From positions 1 to 17,901 of the forward strand of contig CABRZY010000013.1 of NCBI GenBank assembly GCA_902475475.1: DNA of 17,901 nucleotides. The letters are read 5' to 3'. The stretch's first letter is position 1. Each line of letters begins with the position of its first letter. This DNA comes from an uncultured Collinsella sp. Its GTDB lineage: Bacteria > Actinomycetota > Coriobacteriia > Coriobacteriales > Coriobacteriaceae. Positions 9,028 through 15,577 of this stretch are shown here, one piece after another. Position numbers and translations under genes: made by a program. Under the pieces are notes generated by a model, which was not told the DNA's origin, did not search any database, and saw nothing but the letters and a program-made list of their open reading frames with translations.

Positions 9028-9048
9028 GTGCGGGCGGCATGACCGCAC
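9028..9048 (+). other. Small hairpin in the pstB-phoU gap
   Basis: The 92-base gap between pstB and phoU holds an inverted repeat GTGCGG/CCGCAC (9028-9033, 9043-9048) ending about 20 bases before the phoU ATG, and an 8-bp palindrome CCGATCGG (8997-9004). No T run follows, so it is not a simple terminator. It could act in mRNA processing or set phoU expression relative to pst. This is a weak call. Confidence 0.4.
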
Positions 9049-9068
9049 CCAACTGATTGGAGTGAACC

Positions 9069-9929
9069 ATGCGCAAACTGTTTTCCCGTCAGCTCATCGA
9101 GGCCCGCCACGAGATGCTGAGCATCTACGAGGCCGTCGATCTGGCCCTCCACGATGCCGTTAAGGCCTATGTGACCGACGACCGCCGCAAGCTCGCCACC
9201 AAGACCAAGAAGCGCACGCTTTCGATTGACGCGCGCTGCGCTAACTTGGAGGCCGTGTGCTACAACCTGATCGCCACGCAGTCACCGGTCGCCTCCGACT
9301 TCCGCCTGCTTCAGACGATCATCTACGTCGACTTTAACCTGCAGCGCATGACCGATAAGGTCCGTCAGATCTGCCGCGCCACGCGTCATATGATCAAGGC
9401 CGACATCTCGCTGCCCAAGGAGCTTGTCGGCACGGTCGAGGCCGAGGCTGAGGCCGTCTACCAGGTGCTGGGCTCTTCGCTTTCCGCGCTCGTCACCAAT
9501 GATATGTCCATCATCTGCAACTTGGCCGTCGAGGACGAGCCAGTGCACGCCGCCTACGAGAAGTTTTTCCGCACCTTTAACCGTATGGATACGGGCGACT
9601 TTATGGACGACGACAGCAACTATGACGACCTGCGCCGCGCCATCATGGTTTCGCGCTACCTCGATCGCATCGCTTCGATTTCCATCGATGCCGCTTGCCG
9701 TCTGACCTTCCTGTTGACTGGTCAACGCATGAATGCCGGCGATATCGCCCGCACTGATGAGGATGAGCTCGAGAGCATGCGTGTGCCTTCGGGCGAGGGT
9801 GTTATCATGAGGCCCGCCGTCGACGCGCGCTACGTTGCCAAGGTGCCCGTTAACGAGGTCAGCGAGGGTCTTCGCTACCTGCTCGATCATCTTGAGGATG
9901 AGGACGATGGCGAGGACGACGAGGAGTAA
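9069..9929 (+). CDS. phoU: Phosphate uptake regulator PhoU
   Basis: PhoU links the Pst transporter to the PhoR sensor kinase and limits phosphate uptake. It is a cytoplasmic, mostly helical protein of two three-helix repeats. The 286-residue sequence starts in typical PhoU fashion (RQLIEARHEMLSIYEAVDLAL), has DFRLLQTIIYVDFNLQRMTDKV in repeat one and RAIMVSRYLDRIASISIDAA in repeat two. The second-repeat metal motif, usually E-R-x-x-D-H, reads D-R-I-A-S-I here and looks degraded. After about residue 215 there is a C-terminal extension ending in a run of Asp and Glu, longer than the usual 215-240 residue family size. The start has TTGGAGTGAACC upstream. No phoR or phoB is in the window. Confidence 0.9.
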   Translation: MRKLFSRQLIEARHEMLSIYEAVDLALHDAVKAYVTDDRRKLATKTKKRTLSIDARCANLEAVCYNLIATQSPVASDFRLLQTIIYVDFNLQRMTDKVRQICRATRHMIKADISLPKELVGTVEAEAEAVYQVLGSSLSALVTNDMSIICNLAVEDEPVHAAYEKFFRTFNRMDTGDFMDDDSNYDDLRRAIMVSRYLDRIASISIDAACRLTFLLTGQRMNAGDIARTDEDELESMRVPSGEGVIMRPAVDARYVAKVPVNEVSEGLRYLLDHLEDEDDGEDDEE

Positions 9930-9966
9930 GTAACCCCGTTCGTCGAAAGATTGTAAATACCTAAGT

Positions 9967-9998
9967 GAGCGCGGCCTTGCACATGCGGGGCCGCGCTC
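9967..9998 (+). terminator. Strong hairpin after phoU, possible terminator
   Basis: A perfect 10-bp GC-rich stem (GAGCGCGGCC 9967-9976, GGCCGCGCTC 9989-9998) with a 12-base loop lies 38 bases after the phoU stop. Only TTGCGTT follows, so it lacks a strong T run. It may terminate weakly or protect the pst-phoU message, and it separates that block from yggS. Confidence 0.55.
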
Positions 9999-10048
9999 TT
10001 GCGTTAGCATGGGACTACTTGTTTGGCTGTCAGCGGAGGCGATTGGCA

Positions 10049-10786
10049 ATGGATAACTATTTGGACTTGATGCGCGCTCGCCGCGAGCAGATTCTGGAAC
10101 GTTTTTATGCGGCGCTCGATCGCGCAGGCCGTCCCCACGACGCCGCGCGCCTCATTGCCGTGTCCAAGACCGTTGGTGTCGATGAGACCGTTGCCGCCAT
10201 CCAGGCGGGGTATCGCCATTTTGCCGAGAACCGCCCGCAGGAGCTGGTTCGCAAGCTCGCGGGTCTGGCGGAGCATCCGGAGCTGCCCGAGGTGCGCTTC
10301 GATATGATCGGCAACCTGCAGACCAATAAGATAAATGCGGTGCTGGGCTCAGCCGAGCTGATTCACTCGGTGGGTTCGCTGCATCTGGCGCAGGCGATCT
10401 CGAGCCGTGCTGTCCGCAAGATTGAGGCAGGCGAGCTCGCCGGCCCCCAGCGTGTGCTCATTGAGGTCAATGTGAGTGGTGAGGAGTCGAAGGGAGGCTT
10501 TTCGCCCGATGAGATTCGCGCCGCCGCGGGTGAGCTTGCGGAGCTTGAGGGAATTTGCGTGCAGGGGCTTATGACTATGGCGCCCCGGGGGAATAAGGAT
10601 GTGGCACGCCGCACCTTTGCGGGGCTTCGTGAGCTGAGGGATGAGCTGGAGGCGGCGCATCCCGATTTGAACCTGCCTGAGCTTTCCTGCGGTATGAGCG
10701 AGGACTTTGAGTCTGCCCTTGAGGAGGGCTCTACGCTCATTCGCCTGGGCAGGGTAGTATTTAGCCCGGAGTTTGCAGTAAAATAA
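10049..10786 (+). CDS. yggS: YggS family pyridoxal phosphate homeostasis protein
   Basis: This is the PLP-binding protein of the YggS/PLPBP family (YlmE in Bacillus), a cytoplasmic TIM-barrel protein that buffers free pyridoxal phosphate and has no known enzymatic reaction. The 245-residue protein has the PLP lysine at K40 in LIAVSKTVG, followed by ENRPQEL, DMIGNLQTNK, VLIEVNVSGEESKGGF, GLMTMAP and the phosphate-binding end LSCGMSEDFESALEEGSTLIRLGRVVF. Family members usually read LSMGMS; Cys replaces Met here. The ATG at 10049 is chosen because CGGAGG precedes it; longer in-frame starts would run through the hairpin at 9967. It sits upstream of sepF, as in many Gram-positive genomes. Confidence 0.95.
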   Translation: MDNYLDLMRARREQILERFYAALDRAGRPHDAARLIAVSKTVGVDETVAAIQAGYRHFAENRPQELVRKLAGLAEHPELPEVRFDMIGNLQTNKINAVLGSAELIHSVGSLHLAQAISSRAVRKIEAGELAGPQRVLIEVNVSGEESKGGFSPDEIRAAAGELAELEGICVQGLMTMAPRGNKDVARRTFAGLRELRDELEAAHPDLNLPELSCGMSEDFESALEEGSTLIRLGRVVFSPEFAVK

Positions 10787-10846
10787 GGCTCTGAAGTGCG
10801 CACTGATTATCGGGGCGCCTGCACTAAACCGCGAGAGGACACAACC

Positions 10847-11601
10847 ATGGGCTTCCTTGACGAGATTAAAAATAAGATGCACCTGGGCGGCCAGCAGGGT
10901 TACGACCAGGGTTATGGCCAGGACGACGACTACGGCTACGATGACGGCTATGACGATAGTTATCAGGGCAACGGCTACAGCGGGACGATGGCTATCAGAA
11001 CAACGGCTACAGTGGTGCTTCGGGCGAGGGCTTCTACACCCAAGACGAGCCGAGCAACGGTCTGCTTGGCCAGACGCGCCGCGGTGAAGCTGAGTCGGTT
11101 GCCGTGTATACGCGCTCCGGTCAGCTGGTCGGCGATGACTCCCGCCATGCCACGACGTATAACCCGCCTTCGCGCTCGCAGGACAGTGTTGCGAGCGGTT
11201 ATCGTCCCGGTGCCTATGACACGCCGTCGAGCTACGCCGAGAATACCCGCGCCCGTGCCGCCGCTGCGCCCGCGCCTGCACCGAGCGATGCCTCGGCCTA
11301 TGCGAGCAATATCATCAACGCCACGCCGCAGCTGCCGGCCTATGTCCTGCGCCCCGAGAGCTATGACGACGTGGAGACTGTGGTGCGCCGCGTTCGCACC
11401 AAGCAGCCTGTCGCACTGATTTTTGTGGGCGTACGCACCGAAGTTGCCAAGCGCGTCTTGGACTTCTCTTACGGCTTTGCCTGCGGTCTGGGTGCCACGG
11501 TCAAGGAGGTGGGCGACCGCGTGTTCATGGTGCTGCCCGCCGGTTGCGAGGTCAAAGATTCCGATCTCAAGAAGCTTCGTGCCGACGGCTACCTTAAGTA
11601 A
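10847..11601 (+). pseudogene. sepF: Cell division protein SepF, one-base frameshift
   Basis: SepF binds FtsZ and anchors it to the membrane through an N-terminal amphipathic helix, seen here as MGFLDEIKNKMHLGG. A low-complexity linker rich in Gly, Tyr, Asp and Gln follows, with NGYSG repeated. The C-terminal DUF552 core is in a different frame: AYVLRPESYDDVETVVRRVRTKQPVALIFVGVRTEVAKRVLDFSYGFACGLGATVKEVGDRVFMVLP. Restoring one G in the run at 10982-10984 joins GNGYSG to DDGYQNNGYSGASGEG and gives one frame of 251 residues. As written, the first frame stops at 11419 without the core. Since FtsA is absent, loss of SepF should be harmful, so an error or very recent deletion is favoured. The start has GAGAGGAC upstream, 60 bases after yggS. 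Confidence 0.9.
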
Positions 11602-11622
11602 AGACAAGACGAGGAGATTCCC

Positions 11623-11904
11623 ATCAACATCTACACTATCGTCCAGCTGGTCAACACGCTGTTCAACTTCTATTCCACGCTCATTGTCGTCTACTGCTTT
11701 ATGACGTGGATTCCCATGAAGCAGGGTGGTTTGCTTCAGGATATTGCCGCGGTGCTTGATAGCGTGTGCGGTCCGTGGCTCAACCTGTTCCGTCGTTTCA
11801 TCCCGCCGATGGGCGGTATCGATTTTTCGCCGGTCGTTGCGATTATTGCGTTGCAGTTGGTGCAGAGGCTGGTTCTGCAGCTTCTTATAGGTATACTCGT
11901 GTAG
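11623..11904 (+). CDS. yggT: YggT family membrane protein, no standard start codon
   Basis: YggT (YlmG) proteins are small membrane proteins with two hydrophobic helices, found beside sepF in many bacteria; their role in membrane organisation is poorly defined. The frame is open directly after the sepF stop. The protein reads INIYTIVQLVNTLFNFYSTLIVVYCFMTWIP, then a loop containing NLFRRFIPPMGGIDFSPVVAIIALQLVQRL, the family signature region. The first ATG (11701) lies after the first helix and would remove it. GGAG at 11613-11616 is perfectly spaced for the ATC at 11623, giving 93 residues, a normal length. Either ATC serves as start, or an ATG has been changed. An ATT at 11617 is in frame but too close to the ribosome site. 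Confidence 0.8.
   Translation: MNIYTIVQLVNTLFNFYSTLIVVYCFMTWIPMKQGGLLQDIAAVLDSVCGPWLNLFRRFIPPMGGIDFSPVVAIIALQLVQRLVLQLLIGILV
11892..11897 (+). promoter_or_regulatory. Possible -10 element upstream of divIVA
   Basis: TATACT (11892-11897) matches the -10 consensus at five of six bases and lies inside the end of yggT, about 69 bases before the divIVA ATG. No convincing -35 is at the right spacing. divIVA may also be read from upstream promoters. Confidence 0.25.
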
Positions 11905-11965
11905 AACTGTCTTAGTAACTTACGTCGGGCGTGTAGCGCCGAGGCGATGAAAAAGGAGACTTGTT

Positions 11966-12640
11966 ATGGCTATTACCCCTGCAGACATCCAGGCTCAGAC
12001 TTTCTCTGAGGCCAAGCGTGGCTACGATCCTGCTGAGGTCGACGTCTTCTTGGAGACGCTGTCCTCCGAGGTTGACGCTATGCTCGCTAAGATCGTCGAC
12101 CTTAAGGGTCGTCTGACTGCTACCGAGCAGCAGCTTGCCGATGCGCAGGCTCAGCTTGCCCAAGCTCAGGATGCCACCGCCCAGGCCGTTCCTGCCGCCC
12201 CCGTGGCTGCTCCCGCCCCTGACTTCTCCGCTCAGGAGCGCCAGATTTCCGCTGCCCTGATCGCTGCCCAGCAGACCGCTGAGACTATCGTCAACGATGC
12301 TAACGAGAACGCTGAGCGTATCCGCAACGAGGCTGACGCCAAGGCCCGCGAGGTTATCCGCCAGGCTCTGACCGAGAAGCAGGCCGAGCTCGAGGAGATC
12401 GATCGTCTCAAGGCTTCCCGTGAGGAGTTCAAGGCAGAGTATCTCAAGCTCATCCAGCACTTCATGGACGATGCCCAGAATTCCTTCCCGGCCGATCTGA
12501 TGGCCTCCACGCCGGTCGGTTCTGCCGCTTCTCCTGCAGTGACTGTTCCCGCCGAGCCGCTGCCCGTCGCTGACCCGGTTGTCCCCGTGGCCGATCCCTT
12601 CGCCCCGATCGACAACTTTGCTGCCGACGACCTGGACTAA
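11966..12640 (+). CDS. divIVA: DivIVA domain-containing cell division / polar growth protein
   Basis: DivIVA (Wag31 in mycobacteria) is a coiled-coil scaffold that recognises curved membrane at poles and septa. The 224-residue protein begins with the conserved lipid-binding N-terminus (MAITPADIQAQTFSEAKRGYDPAEVDVFLETLSSEVDAM). A short coiled coil follows (residues about 40-68), then an Ala/Pro linker, then a second long coiled coil (about 88-170, AALIAAQQTAETIVNDANENAERIRNEADAKAREVIRQ). It ends in an acidic Pro-rich tail. AAAAAGGAGA precedes the ATG. It is the last gene of the division cluster and is followed by a strong terminator. Heavy use of preferred codons suggests high expression. Confidence 0.94.
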   Translation: MAITPADIQAQTFSEAKRGYDPAEVDVFLETLSSEVDAMLAKIVDLKGRLTATEQQLADAQAQLAQAQDATAQAVPAAPVAAPAPDFSAQERQISAALIAAQQTAETIVNDANENAERIRNEADAKAREVIRQALTEKQAELEEIDRLKASREEFKAEYLKLIQHFMDDAQNSFPADLMASTPVGSAASPAVTVPAEPLPVADPVVPVADPFAPIDNFAADDLD

Positions 12641-12669
12641 CATTCGGCCTACAATTTAGTGCCTAGAAA

Positions 12670-12696
12670 GGACCCGCAGCTTGCGGGTCCTTTTTT
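12670..12696 (+). terminator. Rho-independent terminator after divIVA
   Basis: A perfect 9-bp stem (GGACCCGCA 12670-12678, TGCGGGTCC 12682-12690) with a 3-base loop is followed by six T residues. It closes the division cluster. Confidence 0.93.
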
Positions 12697-12721
12697 ATGA
12701 CTGTGCCGGAGTGCGTAACAT

Positions 12722-12759
12722 AAAAAACCGAGCCCTGCACATAATGGCGCAGAACTCGG
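12722..12759 (-). terminator. Rho-independent terminator of the nitroreductase gene
   Basis: Read on the minus strand, an 11-bp stem (12759-12749 with 12738-12728, two G-U pairs) and a 10-base loop are followed by six T residues (12727-12722). It faces the divIVA terminator, as expected for converging genes. Confidence 0.85.
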
Positions 12760-12780
12760 CGAACGGGTGAGCGGTCAAGG

Positions 12781-12810
12781 GTAGGTTTTAAGGCATGTCC
12801 CAAAACCTAC
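12781..12810. repeat. 9-bp perfect inverted repeat overlapping the nitroreductase stop
   Basis: GTAGGTTTT (12781-12789) and AAAACCTAC (12802-12810) pair perfectly around a 12-base centre. The minus-strand stop codon TAG (12809-12807) lies within one arm. No T run follows, and a normal terminator lies just beyond it, so this is extra structure. It could be a repetitive palindromic unit or a 3' stabilising hairpin. Confidence 0.7.
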
Positions 12811-13328
12811 TTGAGGAGGAAGTCGGAGAGGGGAATGGTACGGGCCTCGCGATGCTCGGGATCGGCGATGTGGTCGGCAGGATAGCCACAGACGAGCATG
12901 TGATAGGGATAAACGCCTTTGGGCAGATTGAACTGCTCCTGTGCCACCTCAGGCTTAAAATGGCATACCCAGCACGTTCCCAGGCCCTGCTCGGTGGCCT
13001 CCATCATCATCTGATCGCAAACGATGGATGTATCGATTTCGCTGGAATTCATCTGATCATACGGGCGCACCCAAGCATCATCGGTAACGCTGCAAATAAG
13101 GAAGATAAGCGGAGCGCCAAAGATAGACCCATCACGAGCAAACCGAGGCTGACAAGCAGCAGCCTTCTCCAGAAGCTCAGGCGTATCCAACACCATCACA
13201 CGGGTTGGATGGTTATTACAAGCAGAAGGAGCAATACGCCCAGCCTCAACAATGGCATCCGCAACAGCTTGCTCTACAGCCCGATCTTCAAACTCACGAC
13301 AAGAATACCGACCCCGAGCCAGATCCAA
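12807..13328 (-). CDS. Nitroreductase family protein (FMN-dependent)
   Basis: The 173-residue protein belongs to the nitroreductase superfamily: FMN-binding enzymes that use NAD(P)H to reduce nitro groups, quinones or other acceptors; the substrate cannot be told. The N-terminal RYSCREFEDRAV matches the family R-R-S-x-R-x-F FMN site, and APSACNNHPTRVMVL matches PSxxNxQPW, with His in place of Gln. ATEQGLGTCWVCHF and the C-terminal LVCGYPAD are also typical. The length is at the short end for the family. The start is the TTG at 13328, nine bases after GGAGG; the frame has a stop (TGA) just upstream and no ATG or GTG, so either a TTG start is used or the original start is lost. It runs opposite to divIVA and has its own terminator. 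Confidence 0.88.
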   Translation of the reverse strand: MDLARGRYSCREFEDRAVEQAVADAIVEAGRIAPSACNNHPTRVMVLDTPELLEKAAACQPRFARDGSIFGAPLIFLICSVTDDAWVRPYDQMNSSEIDTSIVCDQMMMEATEQGLGTCWVCHFKPEVAQEQFNLPKGVYPYHMLVCGYPADHIADPEHREARTIPLSDFLLK

Positions 13329-13379
13329 ATACCCCAGCCTCCAAAGTCAGAAAATCAATCCAAGGTAAACCAAAGGGTA

Positions 13380-13406
13380 CCCAAACCCCCATCCACCCAA
13401 ACGCCC
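13380..13406 (-). promoter_or_regulatory. G-quadruplex motif upstream of the nitroreductase
   Basis: Four C runs on the plus strand (13380-13382, 13386-13390, 13396-13398, 13404-13406) give four runs of at least three G on the minus strand, with loops of 5, 5 and 3 bases. This fits the standard G3+N1-7 rule. It lies about 52 bases before the nitroreductase start, on its sense strand, in a stretch whose plus strand is unusually rich in A and C. Confidence 0.6.
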
Positions 13407-13410
13407 ACCG

Positions 13411-13436
13411 AATACCAAAGTGTTCAATTGGGTATT
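13411..13436. promoter_or_regulatory. Imperfect inverted repeat, possible operator
   Basis: AATACCAA (13411-13418) pairs with TTGGGTATT (13428-13436) with one bulged G, around a 9-base centre. It lies 83 bases upstream of the nitroreductase start. Nitroreductase genes are often controlled by local repressors, but no regulator gene is adjacent, so the role is a guess. Confidence 0.35.
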
Positions 13437-13495
13437 AAAGGCCCCCTCGGCCAACCCCCCATTGCGCTCTAACTATCAGCCAAAGTTCCAATGGT

Positions 13496-13603
13496 GGTAC
13501 GTAAGGCGAAGGGCCGGCCACGGTTTACTTTCGAACGACTCTGCTACGCAGCCGGAGTGAGAAAGCAAACCGTGGCCGGCCCTTCGCCGCCGGGACACGT
13601 ACC
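13496..13603. repeat. Large structured inverted repeat (22-bp perfect arms plus outer 7-bp arms)
   Basis: The inner arms, 13505-13526 and 13567-13588, are perfect 22-bp reverse complements, rich in GC and containing GGCCGGCC. After one mismatch the stem continues for five pairs (13528-13532 with 13561-13565). The loop contains a further hairpin, CTGC-TAC-GCAG. Outer 7-bp arms, GGTACGT (13496-13502) and ACGTACC (13597-13603), enclose it. It begins five bases after the stop of the minus-strand DUF47 gene and has no T run, so it is not a standard terminator. It has the shape of a REP/MITE-like unit or a long cruciform. Copy number cannot be seen here. Confidence 0.85.
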
Positions 13604-13608
13604 CCCAA

Positions 13609-14232
13609 TTAACTGTTCTTCATGACAATCGAATCCACGACATCGGCCACAGTCTCGCAGCAGTCGGCGCAGTACTCCAGGAAGGCGTAGACGTCACGCC
13701 AAGCGATGACCTCGAGCGGATCCTTGCCGTTAACGTGCAGGTTGCGCATGGCGTTGATGTAGAGCTCGTCGGCCTCGGACTCGATGGTGTTGATCTGGAT
13801 GACCAGCTCGCGCAGCGTTTTGGACTTGCGGTAGTTGGGAAGCTCGACCATCAGGTCTTTCATGGCGCGGCAGGCGTCAGTCACCTTGTGAGCGATGACG
13901 ATGGCATCGGGGTGAATGCTCTGGATGTTGGTGAAGTAGACGCGCTGCACGACGCCCTCGATACGGTCAAGCACAGTGTCGAGCGAGCAGCTCATCAGGT
14001 CCAGATCCTCGCGCTCAAGCGGGGTGATAAAGGCAGTGAGCAAGGCATCCTCGAGCTCATGGTGCTTCTTGTCGGCCGCATGCTCAATCGCATGCATCTC
14101 CTCGAGCATGTCGTGGATCTGCGCGGGATCAAAGTTCTCAAAAATCTTGATGAGCAACTCTGCGGCCTGGACAGCAAGGTCGGCGCAGGCGACGTAGTTG
14201 TCAAAGTAGAACGAATCGGGTTTCTTTGCCAT
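13609..14232 (-). CDS. DUF47 / UPF0111 PhoU-like protein, PiT accessory
   Basis: DUF47 proteins have a PhoU-like helical fold and are usually encoded beside PiT permeases, where they are thought to control or assist the transporter. The 207-residue protein is of normal length. It shows the expected helices and metal-type residues: MHAIEHAADKKHHELEDALLTAFITPLEREDLDLMSCSLDTVLDRIEGVVQR in the first half, and INTIESEADELYINAMRNL with WRDVYAFLEYCADCCETVADVVDSIVMK in the second. GAAAGGA precedes the ATG. It follows the PiT gene on the same strand after 67 bases, so the two are probably one transcript. Confidence 0.93.
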   Translation of the reverse strand: MAKKPDSFYFDNYVACADLAVQAAELLIKIFENFDPAQIHDMLEEMHAIEHAADKKHHELEDALLTAFITPLEREDLDLMSCSLDTVLDRIEGVVQRVYFTNIQSIHPDAIVIAHKVTDACRAMKDLMVELPNYRKSKTLRELVIQINTIESEADELYINAMRNLHVNGKDPLEVIAWRDVYAFLEYCADCCETVADVVDSIVMKNS

Positions 14233-14299
14233 GGGTGGGTCCTTTCGAGGCGAAGACGGGTGGGCGAAGTGTTGCGGTCCAGATGGACGTTCGGTTTGA

Positions 14300-15349
14300 C
14301 TAGAGGAACATCATGAACAGCTTGGCCATGACAAAGCTGATGAGTCCGCAGGCGGGGAAGGTGAAGAACCAGGTGAACATCATGTCCTTGACGACGCCGA
14401 AGTTGATGGCCGAGAGGCGCTTGACGGCACCGACGCCCATGATGGCGCAGGTCTTGATGTGCGTGGAGGACACAGGGATGCCGGTAAGGGTGGCAAGCAG
14501 CAGGTTCGCGGCGCCCGCCAGGTCGGCGGAGAAGCCCTGGTACTTTTCGAGCTTGACCATGCTCTGGCCGACGGACTTGATGATGCGCTCGCCGCCCACG
14601 CTGGTGCCGATGCCCATAGTGGCCGAGCACAGCAGCATAATCCAGATGGGGATGCCTGCATCGCCGACGCTCGTCTGGCCGCTGGCAAAGGCCACGCCTA
14701 AAAAGAGCACGCCGATGAACTTCTGTCCATCCTGCGCGCCGTGCATAAAGCTCATGGCCGCAGCGCTCGCGATCTGAGCGTATTTAAAGAAGACATTGGC
14801 ACGTCGCCTGTTGGCGGCGGCGAAAAGAATCGAGACGAGCTTGCACAGGACCCAGCCCATGACAAAGCCCAGGCCGATGGAGAGTGCCAGGCCGTAGATG
14901 ACCTTCATCCACTCGTGGACGTTGACGCTGCTCGCGCCGCCGAGGGCGATAGCGGCACCGGTCAGGCCGGCGATAAGGCTGTGGCTTTGCGAGGTGGGGA
15001 TGCCAAAACGCGACGCTGTGGCGCCGTAGACGACGATGGAGAACAGGGCCGCGCACAGGCAGGCGAGCGCCATGGTGCTGTTTCCGCCAAAGTCGACGAT
15101 ATGCGAGATGGTATTGGCGACGCTCGCATTAAAGTGCGTCATGATGAGCACACCGAGGAAGTTGAATGCGGCGCTCATGAGAATGGCGGCGCGGGCGGGC
15201 ATGCAACGCGTAGTGACGCAGGTCGCGATGGCGTTGGGCGCGTCGGTCCATCCATTGACGAAGATGGCGCCGAGCGCGAGGATCACGGTGACGGCAAGGA
15301 CTGGGTTCGACACAATTTGGCCGAGGAAAGTTGAGAACGTTACGTCCAT
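14300..15349 (-). CDS. pit: Inorganic phosphate transporter, PiT family
   Basis: PiT permeases import metal-phosphate complexes using the proton (or sodium) gradient, with lower affinity than Pst. The 349-residue protein has about ten hydrophobic segments and the two inverted family repeats: VNGWTDAPNAIATCVTTR near the N-terminus, with the helix-breaking PTSQSHSLIAGLTGAAIA, and MSFMHGAQDGQK with PVSSTHIKTCAIMGVG in the second half. The first repeat usually reads G-x-N-D-x-x-N; here Thr replaces Asn (GWTDAPN). The ATG at 15349 has only a weak GAGAAAG upstream; a much stronger ribosome site lies about 50 bases further upstream. It pairs with the DUF47 gene that follows. Confidence 0.95.
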   Translation of the reverse strand: MDVTFSTFLGQIVSNPVLAVTVILALGAIFVNGWTDAPNAIATCVTTRCMPARAAILMSAAFNFLGVLIMTHFNASVANTISHIVDFGGNSTMALACLCAALFSIVVYGATASRFGIPTSQSHSLIAGLTGAAIALGGASSVNVHEWMKVIYGLALSIGLGFVMGWVLCKLVSILFAAANRRRANVFFKYAQIASAAAMSFMHGAQDGQKFIGVLFLGVAFASGQTSVGDAGIPIWIMLLCSATMGIGTSVGGERIIKSVGQSMVKLEKYQGFSADLAGAANLLLATLTGIPVSSTHIKTCAIMGVGAVKRLSAINFGVVKDMMFTWFFTFPACGLISFVMAKLFMMFL

Positions 15350-15577
15350 ATATGGGCTTTCTCGAAGTTTGCAGACACGTTACAAAAACATGATAAATCG
15401 TATCACCTCCTGCGGGTTTCTTTGCCGAGTTCTGATGGGAGAAGTAATTTTTTGGCACTAAAATTGAATATTAGCCCTGTTGACCGTGGGTGTTCTTTTT
15501 GCTATCACGCCATGCGGACACGCGCGTTCGCTCCGACATTCCAAAACCACAGTCTGTTCGCTTTACAATATGCAAAC
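15350..15577. promoter_or_regulatory. Divergent intergenic region between pit and a small hypothetical gene
   Basis: This AT-richer gap should hold promoters for both directions. On the minus strand AGGAGGTGAT (15409-15400) is a perfect match to the end of 16S rRNA, followed by a 3-codon frame ATG-TTT-TTG-TAA (15391-15380) in frame with pit. TAATAT (15474-15469, minus strand) is a possible -10 for pit. TACAAT (15564-15569, plus strand) is a possible -10 for the next gene. No clear -35 is seen for either. Confidence 0.4.

Noticed and set aside
9965..10048. Longer yggS start at 9965
   Set aside because: It would translate the hairpin at 9967-9998, and the ATG at 10049 has a good ribosome site and matches the family length.
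10970..11000. Programmed frameshift in sepF
   Set aside because: GGG alone is a poor slip site, no stop codon or downstream structure favours it, and one missing base in a G run is simpler.
12795..13472. 225-codon plus-strand frame over the nitroreductase
   Set aside because: The minus strand encodes a clear nitroreductase; the plus-strand product is low complexity and family-free.
13496..13603. CRISPR or tRNA-like element
   Set aside because: Only one unit with inverted arms is present, with no repeated spacers, and it does not fold as a tRNA.
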